A stretch of 5,523 nt of DNA from Spirochaetales bacterium. GTDB lineage: Bacteria; Spirochaetota; Spirochaetia; Sphaerochaetales; Sphaerochaetaceae. A program made the position numbers and the translations under genes. The notes beneath the pieces were generated by a model, which was given only the letters and a program-made list of their open reading frames with translations, made no database searches and was not told where the DNA came from. This document shows positions 1-5,442 of the stretch, in pieces. The first letter of the stretch is position 1, and every line of letters starts with the position of its first letter. The stretch covers positions 1-5,523 of the forward strand of contig JAAZJI010000141.1 in the NCBI GenBank assembly GCA_012800465.1. The letters are read 5' to 3'.

Positions 1-2
1 CC

Positions 3-527
3 CAAGCGAAGATCGAAAAACGGCCCCCTGAACAACAGGTCGAAGGGGACGATGATGAGATCATCCGCCAACACGTCGATCCTTCACGGATGAAATTCCG
101 GGTCGGGGACGAGAAGAACATGATGATCCACATCGCCCAGTGCTGCAACCCGGTCCGAGGGGATGAGATCATCGGCTACGTCAGCCGGGGCCGGGGAATC
201 ATCGTTCACCGCACCGATTGCCCCAACCTGAAAAACATGGCCGAGGTGAAGGACCGGTCGATCGATGTCGAATGGGAAACGGAATTCCCCAAGCTGACCA
301 AGCGGTTCGCCGTGACGAGCAAGCGCACCTACGACCTCTTCGGCGAGATCGAAGGGGCGCTGAGGAAGCACAAGGGCCACCTGATCGAGGGCCGCCTCCA
401 GGACGATGAGGAAGGGAAGCTGATGGGGACCTTCACGATGGAGGTCCAGCACGAGGATGACTTCAAGAAGGTCATCAAGACCCTGAAGACGATCCCTTCG
501 ATCAATACGATCAGCGAGATCCGCTAG
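3..527 (+). CDS. rel: RelA/SpoT family (p)ppGpp synthetase/hydrolase, C-terminal part only
   Basis: This is the 3' end of a long RelA/SpoT-type alarmone enzyme, 174 codons before a TAG stop; the gene enters from the left edge, so the catalytic hydrolase/synthetase and TGS domains are outside. Numbering from the first visible codon, residues 41-76 are the zinc-finger/RIS domain: the run IAQCCNPVRGDEIIGYVSRG gives the paired cysteines (47, 48), and the following GRGIIVHRTDCPN gives His69, Asp72 and Cys73. Residues about 99-174 fit the C-terminal ACT domain. In this family the C-terminal half binds the ribosome and regulates the two opposing activities. An acidic, poorly conserved stretch (GDDDE, 15-19) precedes the zinc finger. 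The open frame extends upstream of the ATG at 90, so that ATG is an internal Met. Whether the protein is a bifunctional Rel or a specialised RelA or SpoT cannot be decided from this part. It ends 3 nt from the convergent pyrophosphatase gene. Confidence 0.95.
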   Translation, partial: QAKIEKRPPEQQVEGDDDEIIRQHVDPSRMKFRVGDEKNMMIHIAQCCNPVRGDEIIGYVSRGRGIIVHRTDCPNLKNMAEVKDRSIDVEWETEFPKLTKRFAVTSKRTYDLFGEIEGALRKHKGHLIEGRLQDDEEGKLMGTFTMEVQHEDDFKKVIKTLKTIPSINTISEIR

Positions 528-530
528 CGT

Positions 531-2165
531 CTACTCCTGGATCACCCGGATGATCTCAGGCAGGAGCTGCTTCTTGCGGGAAAGGACCTGCGGAAGGAAG
601 TACATCCCCTCGCCGGTCTTCTCGTAGGCGAGCTTCTGCTCGGCGATCGGCATCCGGGTCAGAAGCAGCACGGAGTTCTCCCTGACCACGTCGGTGATCA
701 GAAAGAGGGCCCAATCGAGGCTGTACGCCTTCTTGACCATCTCCAGCTCCTCCAGGTACCGGGCGCGGTAATCCTCGACATCGTCGAGGGTGGTCACCTC
801 GCTCTGCCCGATGCCGAAGGTAACCATCCCCTCCTGATAGCGCTTGAAGTCCCCCTCGATCATCGTTCTGGCGTCGCTGTTGGCGAGCGAAGCTCCGCCG
901 GAGAACATCGTCTCCCCGAACGTGTACATGTCATCCACCCCGGCGATCGAGAGCAGGTCCTGGACGGCGGTATAGTCTTCGAAGGTCGTGGTGGGGCTCT
1001 TCAGCATGACCGTGTCGCTGACGATTCCCGAGAGGAGGATCTTGGCGATGTCGCCCGTCACCTCGACGTCGTGCCGCAGGAAGAGCTTGTAGACGATCGT
1101 GCAGGTCGACCCCAGCGGCTCGCAGCAGATGAAGATCGGGTTCCGGGTCTTCGCCGCCCCGAGGCGGTGATGGTCGACGATCTCGACGACCTCCGCCTCC
1201 TCCACCCCGCTGATCGCCTGGTCGTTCTCGTTGTGGTCGACCATGATCAGCTTGGTGGTCGGCTTTTCGAGGAAGGAGCGCCGGGAGACGTAGCCACGAT
1301 ACTCCTTGCCGCTGAAGACCGGCAGTTCCCGGTAGTCGTTGTTGGCGAGAAACGCCCGCGCCTCGTCAAAGAGCATGTCCGCCTGGAGACCGGGCAGCTT
1401 CTTCACCAGCAGCTCGCTGACCGGAACGCAGAGGCGAAGCAGCCGGAGGGTCTCGGCGGTGTCCGTTCCGCTGACGAACACGCTTCCCTCGTAGGTGTCC
1501 CAGTCGACCTTGGAGATCGTCTTCCCCCGGATCCCGGTGAGGATGATCGCCGGGACCTTCAGTTCGATCGCTTTCTTGATGTGCCGCTCCCGATCGCCGA
1601 CGACGAGGATCGGCATCGGTCCCTTGAACCCTTTCATCACTTTCTCGTAGGTCGCGAACTTGTTGGCTCCGACCGCCAAAGGCGCCCGGATCGCCTCCTC
1701 GCGTCCCCGCTTGATGAAGTAGCCGGGGATGACGACCTCGAAGTTCTTGACGAGGAAGTTGTAGACCGGCCGGCTGCCCAAGTTCTCCTTGAGGATGAAA
1801 TCGCTGATCTCATCGATCGTCACCAGCCCGAGAAAGTCGGTTCCCTCCATGATCGGGAAGACGGAATGGCGGGCGGTGTTCTTGTAGAGGCTGATCAGGC
1901 GGTAGACGGGATCGGTGGGACATACGTCGACGTCGGGTTCGATGATGACTTTGGAGATCCGGGTCCGTACGTCCCGCCGGAACGACGGAGGGATCAGTCC
2001 GAATCGCTTGAACTGGGCCCGGGTCGCTTCGTTGAGGTTTCCACAGCGAATCGGGATGTAGGTGTTGCTCGGATCGATCCTGTTCTTCAGCTCGGCATAC
2101 GCATATGCGCTACAGATCGAATCCATGTCGGGGTTCCTGTGCCCGCAGACGAAGATCTTTGCCAC
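531..2165 (-). CDS. ppaC: Family II (manganese-dependent) inorganic pyrophosphatase with CBS-DRTGG-CBS regulatory insert
   Basis: This cytosolic enzyme hydrolyses pyrophosphate to phosphate and pulls biosynthetic reactions forward. The 544-aa protein has the DHH phosphoesterase core interrupted by a regulatory insert. The N-terminal metal site is GHRNPDMDS with His9, Asp13 and Asp15. CBS1 lies at about 70-124, a DRTGG-type domain at about 182-248 and CBS2 at about 250-300. The DHH core then resumes with VDHNE (Asp310), VDHH (331-333) and SDTVMLKSPTTT (Asp384). The DHHA2 substrate-binding domain ends with the SRKKQ motif (529-533). The length matches CBS-pyrophosphatases that carry the DRTGG domain; simple family II enzymes have about 310 aa. 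In the family the CBS pair binds adenine nucleotides (AMP/ADP inhibit), and DRTGG-containing forms respond to diadenosine polyphosphates. The start is GTG, chosen because an AGGAG Shine-Dalgarno core lies 6 nt upstream and the metal-site motif follows at the usual distance. Position 14 is Met where family members usually have Thr. Confidence 0.95.
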   Translation of the reverse strand: MAKIFVCGHRNPDMDSICSAYAYAELKNRIDPSNTYIPIRCGNLNEATRAQFKRFGLIPPSFRRDVRTRISKVIIEPDVDVCPTDPVYRLISLYKNTARHSVFPIMEGTDFLGLVTIDEISDFILKENLGSRPVYNFLVKNFEVVIPGYFIKRGREEAIRAPLAVGANKFATYEKVMKGFKGPMPILVVGDRERHIKKAIELKVPAIILTGIRGKTISKVDWDTYEGSVFVSGTDTAETLRLLRLCVPVSELLVKKLPGLQADMLFDEARAFLANNDYRELPVFSGKEYRGYVSRRSFLEKPTTKLIMVDHNENDQAISGVEEAEVVEIVDHHRLGAAKTRNPIFICCEPLGSTCTIVYKLFLRHDVEVTGDIAKILLSGIVSDTVMLKSPTTTFEDYTAVQDLLSIAGVDDMYTFGETMFSGGASLANSDARTMIEGDFKRYQEGMVTFGIGQSEVTTLDDVEDYRARYLEELEMVKKAYSLDWALFLITDVVRENSVLLLTRMPIAEQKLAYEKTGEGMYFLPQVLSRKKQLLPEIIRVIQE

Positions 2166-2171
2166 TGTCCG

Positions 2172-2179
2172 CTCCTTCT
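2172..2179 (-). promoter_or_regulatory. Ribosome binding site fixing the GTG start of ppaC
   Basis: On the minus strand the sequence is AGAAGGAG, and its AGGAG core ends 6 nt before the GTG at 2163-2165. This near-consensus site supports the GTG start, and the metal-binding motif begins at residue 8. Confidence 0.75.
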
Positions 2180-2184
2180 GCCCT

Positions 2185-2213
2185 ATCGTAGCGTACTTTC
2201 AAGGAGCGTACAA
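2185..2213 (-). promoter_or_regulatory. Putative sigma70-type promoter of ppaC
   Basis: Read on the minus strand, TTGTAC (2213-2208, 3 of 6 to consensus) is followed after exactly 17 nt by TACGAT (2190-2185, 4 of 6). Predicted transcription would start near 2178, inside the ribosome binding site, leaving a leader of about 13 nt. The -35 box is poor, so the prediction rests on spacing and position. A 7-bp direct repeat AGCGTAC (2190-2196 and 2205-2211) lies across these boxes. Confidence 0.4.
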
Positions 2214-2214
2214 C

Positions 2215-2229
2215 AGCGATGAGATCGCT
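2215..2229. promoter_or_regulatory. Perfect 15-bp dyad between the divergent ppaC and rpiB promoters, possible operator
   Basis: AGCGAT-GAG-ATCGCT is an exact inverted repeat with 6-bp arms and a 3-nt centre. It begins one base upstream of the predicted ppaC -35 box and ends 17 bp before the predicted rpiB -35 box. It lies upstream of both predicted start sites, so it is not in either leader, which favours a protein-binding site over an RNA hairpin. No regulator is identifiable from the window. Confidence 0.35.
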
Positions 2230-2246
2230 TTGCTCCTCTCTTCTCA

Positions 2247-2275
2247 TTGGAAATCCTCATATTCTGGGATAGAAT
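2247..2275 (+). promoter_or_regulatory. Putative sigma70-type promoter of rpiB
   Basis: TTGGAA (2247-2252, 4 of 6) is followed after 17 nt by TAGAAT (2270-2275, 5 of 6). The predicted start near 2282 leaves a 14-nt leader holding little more than the ribosome binding site. The local sequence is AT-rich compared with the genes on either side. Confidence 0.5.
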
Positions 2276-2283
2276 CGAAGGGT

Positions 2284-2290
2284 GGAGGAA
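2284..2290 (+). promoter_or_regulatory. Ribosome binding site fixing the start of rpiB
   Basis: GGAGGAA lies with its GGAGG core 7 nt before the ATG at 2296. It rules out the much longer in-frame reading that begins at 2062 inside the antisense of ppaC. A GTG directly before the ATG (2293) is in frame and could serve as a start one codon longer. Confidence 0.75.
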
Positions 2291-2295
2291 TCGTG

Positions 2296-2742
2296 ATGCC
2301 TAAGGTAGTTATCGCTAATGACCATGGTGCGGTCGAATTGGCAGCTGCTCTCATCGAGTATCTGAAGAAGATGGGCTACGAGGTGAACCACCTCGGCACC
2401 GCGACGGAAGATCCTGTCGATTACCCGGACATGGCCCTCGCCGCCACGACGGAGTTCAAGAAAGGAGGATACGAGTTCGGAATCCTTCTCTGCGGAACGG
2501 GAATCGGGATATCGATCAGCGCGAACAAGGTCGACGGGATCCGTTGCGCCCTCGTCCACAGCACCTACACCGCCCAGATGGCCAAGCGTCACAACGACGC
2601 GAACTTCATCGCGTTCGGCGGCCGGGTGGTCTATCGGGAAGAGGTCGAAGACATTCTCGACGCGTTCATCGACGCCACGTTTGAAGGCGAGCGCCACCGG
2701 AGGCGGGTCGACAAGATCATGGCGCTTGAAAGCCTGAGCTAA
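2296..2742 (+). CDS. rpiB: Ribose-5-phosphate isomerase B
   Basis: This enzyme interconverts ribulose 5-phosphate and ribose 5-phosphate in the cytosolic pentose phosphate pathway, and some family members act on allose 6-phosphate or similar sugars. The 148-aa product is full length for the RpiB/LacAB family. The landmarks fall at the E. coli RpiB positions: Asp9-His10 in the NDHG loop, Cys66 as likely catalytic base in CGTGIGISISANK (66-78), His99-Asn100 in KRHNDAN, and the phosphate-binding arginines Arg133 and Arg137 in GERHRRRVDKI. GGRV (108-111) is the usual family motif. The N-terminal loop reads DHGAVE where most relatives have DHAGFE, a small variation next to the active site. Cys66 argues against a LacA-type galactose-6-phosphate isomerase subunit, which usually lacks it. 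The gene diverges from ppaC with its own predicted promoter, and its TAA stop overlaps the last bases of the convergent HAD-deaminase gene by 4 nt. Nothing suggests damage. Confidence 0.95.
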   Translation: MPKVVIANDHGAVELAAALIEYLKKMGYEVNHLGTATEDPVDYPDMALAATTEFKKGGYEFGILLCGTGIGISISANKVDGIRCALVHSTYTAQMAKRHNDANFIAFGGRVVYREEVEDILDAFIDATFEGERHRRRVDKIMALESLS

Positions 2743-3902
2743 AGCCTCTTGGACGGAAAGATGAAGGGGTGCGGAAGAAGCTCGTCGAATCGACGGACCA
2801 GATGCACCCCGTCCCTTCCTTCAGCCGCATCGACATCCAAGAGGTGAACAGCGGTATCACCGCGGCTGAACTCGGCGAGGACCTGGAGGCACTCGGCGCA
2901 CGGGGGAGCCGGCGGGGAGTCGGAGCTGACCACCACGAGGCACTCGATCCCGATGACCCCTTCCTCGGCGATCGCCCGCAGAAGGGCGCTGCGCTCGGCG
3001 CAGATCGTCGCCCCATAGGAGGAGTTCTCCACGTTCGCTCCCGGATACACGTTCTTCGTCCGATGGCTTACGATCGCGCTGCCCACCCGATAGTCCGAAT
3101 ACGGTGCATACGCATTGAGGCGAGCCTTCAACGCGGCGGCGATCGCCTCCTTCAGCACGCCCTCGTCCATCTCCTTCACGGGATCGGGGATGAGGTTCGC
3201 CCCGAAGGGGGTGCCGTCCCGTGGACCGACATACCCGTGAAGCAGCTCGTTGAACTCCTTTGAGGTGGAAAAATCCTCGAACTCGGCGAGGGTGCCCATC
3301 ACCGCATCCGCCCCGCTTCCCAGGAGTTCCTCCCTCCCGAAGGTGGTGGTCAACCCGAGGACGGAGCAGCCGGCGGCTTTTCCGGCGACCGTCCCGTTGA
3401 GGGCGTCCTCGACGACCAGGCACTTCTGCGCATCAATGCCCAGAAGCAGGGAAGCGATCTGATAGATGTCCGCATGGGGCTTGTTGCGCTTCACCATGTC
3501 CCCGGTGACGACCTTGTCGAAGATCGATTCCTCGACCCCGACCGCTTCCAGGTTGAGCAGCATCTTCATCCGGACGGCGCTGGTGACGAGGGCGATCTTC
3601 AATCCCGCCTTCTTTGCGTTGGCGATGAAGCGAAGGACGCCCCCCAGCGGCCCGCTCTCCTTGGCGATCCGCCCATAGTGGGAAAAGAGAACATGCTTCT
3701 CCACCTCGAAGTCCAGGTCGAGCCCGTACTTCTCCCCCACCCCCAGAAGATACCGTTTGTCCCCGGTTCCGATGAACGGAGTGAAATCCTCCTTCCGGAC
3801 GGTCACGCCCTTATCGGCAAAGAGCCGCATCGCCGCCTTGAGGATGATCGGCTCGGAGTCGATCAACACCCCGTCCATGTCGAACAAGATCGCTTCAATC
3901 AT
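2739..3902 (-). CDS. Fusion protein: HAD-superfamily phosphatase/phosphoglucomutase-like domain plus cytidine deaminase
   Basis: The 387-aa product joins two complete enzymes. Residues 1 to about 212 form a HAD subfamily IA domain (beta-phosphoglucomutase/phosphatase type) with motif I DMDGV (nucleophile Asp8, acid/base Asp10), a helical cap at about 18-85, motif II VTS (106-108), motif III Lys141 in NKPHAD, and motif IV VVEDALNG (Glu165, Asp166). After a linker (213-245), residues 246 to about 378 form a cytidine deaminase of the homotetrameric three-cysteine type: NAYAPYSDYRVGSA (263-276), NVENSSYG (290-297), CAERSA with zinc ligand Cys301 and catalytic Glu303 (301-306), PCAEC with zinc ligands Cys335 and Cys338, and the terminal ELLP (374-377). 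All catalytic residues are present in both halves. The deaminase converts (deoxy)cytidine to (deoxy)uridine; the HAD substrate is unknown, and a nucleotide or sugar phosphate would fit. The second zinc site reads CLQ where CRQ is usual. The ATG shares one base with the upstream amidohydrolase TGA (TGATG), indicating translational coupling. Only a weak GGTG-like ribosome site precedes it. Confidence 0.93.
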   Translation of the reverse strand: MIEAILFDMDGVLIDSEPIILKAAMRLFADKGVTVRKEDFTPFIGTGDKRYLLGVGEKYGLDLDFEVEKHVLFSHYGRIAKESGPLGGVLRFIANAKKAGLKIALVTSAVRMKMLLNLEAVGVEESIFDKVVTGDMVKRNKPHADIYQIASLLLGIDAQKCLVVEDALNGTVAGKAAGCSVLGLTTTFGREELLGSGADAVMGTLAEFEDFSTSKEFNELLHGYVGPRDGTPFGANLIPDPVKEMDEGVLKEAIAAALKARLNAYAPYSDYRVGSAIVSHRTKNVYPGANVENSSYGATICAERSALLRAIAEEGVIGIECLVVVSSDSPPAPPCAECLQVLAEFSRGDTAVHLLDVDAAEGRDGVHLVRRFDELLPHPFIFPSKRL

Positions 3903-5302
3903 CAGTGCATCACCGTTTTTCCTCGCCCCACCGAGCGTTGAGGAATGAATTCGCCGCTACCCGGCAAGCCGAGGTACACCCCGTCGCCCATGATGAGCCT
4001 GCCGCCGAGGTAGGTCATCAGCGCTTTTCCGACGACGGTCATTCCCGAATACGCGCTGTATCCGCTTGCCGAGTGGATGGATCCGTCATCGATCTTCCAC
4101 TGGTGGTCGGGATCGAAGAGGACGAAGTCCGCATCGCTGCCGATCCTGAGCGCCCCTTTGCGCGGATAGAGCCCGAACGCCTTGGCCGGAGCGGTCGACA
4201 GAAGGTTCACGACCTGCTGAAGACCGATCCGTCCGCTCTTGGCGGCGAAGTCGTGGACCAGGGAAAGCAGTTCCTCGCTGCCCGGGATGCCGGGAAGAAT
4301 CGTCCGGCTGTCCCGGGAGGCGAGCTTCTGCTCCCTCGTGAAGGCGCAGTGGTCGGTCGCGACGACCTGGATCTCTCCGTTCAGGAGCGCTTCCTGGAGC
4401 GCCAGCCGATCCTCGTCCTCCCTAAGCGGCGGGGTCATCACCCACAGCGCCCCGTCATCGCCCGCAAGGTTCTCGCCGGTCAGGAACAGGTAGTGGGGAG
4501 TCGTCTCGACGATCACCCGCACCCCTTGCCTTCGAAGGTCGCGAACCGCCTCCAGTCCCGCCTTGCTGGAGAGATGGACGATGTAGATCGGGATGCCGAC
4601 CTCGAGGGCGATCCTCCCCATCCTCCGGATTCCGGCCGCTTCCGCTTCCGAGGGGCGGAGAATCGGATGGGAAGCGGGAGCATAATCTCCTTTATACGCC
4701 TGTTCGGCACGCTGGATGACCTCGTCGTCCTCACAGTGGATCGTGACGAGCAGATCCAGATCCTTGCAGAGTGCAAAGATCTTCTTCAGCTCCTCTTCCT
4801 TCTCGATCATGTACCCAACGTTCCTGTAGGTGGTGAAGAGCTTGATGACCTTGACCCCGAGCTCCTTGAGCTCAAGCAGCTCCTCTTTCAGGCTCGGACG
4901 ATAGGAATAGATTCCCTGATGAAGGGAAAAATCGATCGCCATCTCTTTTCCCATCGCTTCGATCCGCTCCCCGGCGTTGACCGCAAGCGAGCGCTTCTTG
5001 TCATCATCGGCGAAGTCGACCACGGTGGTGACCCCGCCATGGGCGGCGGCCCGCGAGCCCTCGGCGAAGGAGTCGGCGGTGACCGTGTTCCGGCTTACCA
5101 GATGATAGTGGGTGTGCGCATCGATGATCCCGGGCAGGATCGCAAGCCCGTCGGCCCGGACGATCTCCACCGGGCCGTCGACCTCGTCGACCTCGATCTT
5201 CGGAGCGATCCGGACGATGATCCCATCCTCGATCAGGATATCCGCATGGCGGGTCCACTCGGTGTCAACCAGCAACCCTTGGGTAACGAGAAGTCTTTTC
5301 AT
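3902..5302 (-). CDS. hydA: Hydantoinase/dihydropyrimidinase-family cyclic amidohydrolase
   Basis: This metal-dependent amidohydrolase hydrolyses cyclic amide bonds; relatives open dihydrouracil, dihydrothymine or 5-substituted hydantoins. Using the start at 5302 the protein has 466 aa, normal for the family. The metal ligands are visible: His63 and His65 (DAHTH), Lys154 in VIKLFTTY (the lysine carboxylated in the family), His189 (IHCEDDE), His243 (VHLSS) and Asp317 (ATDHCAF). Tyr159, TPPLRED (290-296), the GIPGSEE loop (338-344) and PAKAFGLYPRKG (372-383) also match dihydropyrimidinases and hydantoinases. The REPG motif of dihydroorotase and allantoinase is missing. Substrate cannot be settled further. 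The frame is open another 27 codons upstream to 5383, but that extension is cysteine-rich and unlike the family, and the motif MKRLLVTQGLLVDTE is the natural N terminus. The ATG has no well-spaced ribosome site, and a predicted promoter ends 6 nt before it, so a leaderless transcript is possible. It is the first gene of a two-gene operon with the HAD-deaminase fusion. Confidence 0.9.
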   Translation of the reverse strand: MKRLLVTQGLLVDTEWTRHADILIEDGIIVRIAPKIEVDEVDGPVEIVRADGLAILPGIIDAHTHYHLVSRNTVTADSFAEGSRAAAHGGVTTVVDFADDDKKRSLAVNAGERIEAMGKEMAIDFSLHQGIYSYRPSLKEELLELKELGVKVIKLFTTYRNVGYMIEKEEELKKIFALCKDLDLLVTIHCEDDEVIQRAEQAYKGDYAPASHPILRPSEAEAAGIRRMGRIALEVGIPIYIVHLSSKAGLEAVRDLRRQGVRVIVETTPHYLFLTGENLAGDDGALWVMTPPLREDEDRLALQEALLNGEIQVVATDHCAFTREQKLASRDSRTILPGIPGSEELLSLVHDFAAKSGRIGLQQVVNLLSTAPAKAFGLYPRKGALRIGSDADFVLFDPDHQWKIDDGSIHSASGYSAYSGMTVVGKALMTYLGGRLIMGDGVYLGLPGSGEFIPQRSVGRGKTVMH

Positions 5303-5308
5303 ACACCT

Positions 5309-5337
5309 AGGATACTCCCTGGAGGAGCAATTGGCAA
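5309..5337 (-). promoter_or_regulatory. Putative promoter of the amidohydrolase/HAD-deaminase operon, implying a leaderless mRNA
   Basis: On the minus strand TTGCCA (5337-5332, 5 of 6) is followed after exactly 17 nt by TATCCT (5314-5309, 4 of 6). Six bases (AGGTGT) separate the -10 box from the ATG at 5302. With the usual distance, transcription would start on the A of the start codon itself. The only purine-rich stretch close to the ATG, AGGTG, is too near to be a normal ribosome site. Confidence 0.5.
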
Positions 5338-5346
5338 CATGGCATT

Positions 5347-5381
5347 TGTTTGACGTCGGGGTATAGTATCTGTCTGACATC
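5347..5381. repeat. Pair of 11-bp imperfect direct repeats upstream of the operon promoter, possible operators
   Basis: TGTTTGACGTC (5347-5357) and TGTCTGACATC (5371-5381) match at 9 of 11 positions and start 24 bp apart. Both contain the GT-N3-AC core found in many operators of GntR/FadR-type regulators. They sit just upstream of the predicted -35 box of the amidohydrolase gene. The link to a regulator is inference. Confidence 0.35.
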
Positions 5382-5386
5382 ATGGT

Positions 5387-5405
5387 GTTTATTTAGAATA
5401 TAAAC
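5387..5405. repeat. AT-rich 19-bp dyad (GTTTAT-N7-ATAAAC)
   Basis: Exact 6-bp inverted arms enclose 7 nt, with one further pair inside. It lies between the PIN-like fragment and the amidohydrolase promoter. It has no T-run on either strand and its A/T-only stem would be weak, so an operator is likelier than a terminator. A separate perfect 10-bp palindrome, TATCCGGATA, lies nearby at 5427-5436, close after the PIN-like stop codon. Confidence 0.3.
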
Positions 5406-5442
5406 GGATTGAAGCGAATTTCTGATTATCCGGATACCTCGG

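Noticed and set aside
522..529. CGCTAGCG palindrome over the rel stop codon as a terminator
   Set aside because: It is only 8 bp with no loop and no following T-run.
1071..2222. A 383-codon open frame on the + strand antisense to ppaC
   Set aside because: Its composition (repeated Asp, Val, Arg, Leu) reflects the complement of ppaC codons; the opposite strand has a complete motif-rich enzyme with a good ribosome site.
2062..2295. N-terminal extension of rpiB by 78 codons
   Set aside because: It runs through the antisense of ppaC and the promoter gap; a ribosome site sits right before the ATG at 2296, and RpiB numbering matches the family from there.
2166..2295. Riboswitch or structured leader in the ppaC-rpiB gap
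   Set aside because: The predicted leaders are only 13-14 nt, and the one clear dyad lies upstream of both predicted transcription starts.
2857..3423. A 188-codon frame on the minus strand overlapping the HAD-deaminase gene
   Set aside because: It is a shifted reading of the same strand, dominated by Arg and Gly and without domain features, while the other frame encodes both enzymes throughout.
3905..5353. A 482-codon open frame on the + strand
   Set aside because: It is exactly antisense to the amidohydrolase gene, rich in Asp, Arg, Pro and Gly with no recognisable domain; GC-rich genes commonly give such long antisense frames.
5303..5383. N-terminal extension of the amidohydrolase by 27 codons from an ATG at 5383
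   Set aside because: The extra residues are unlike the family N terminus and cover the best promoter boxes, so the start at 5302 is preferred, although not proven.
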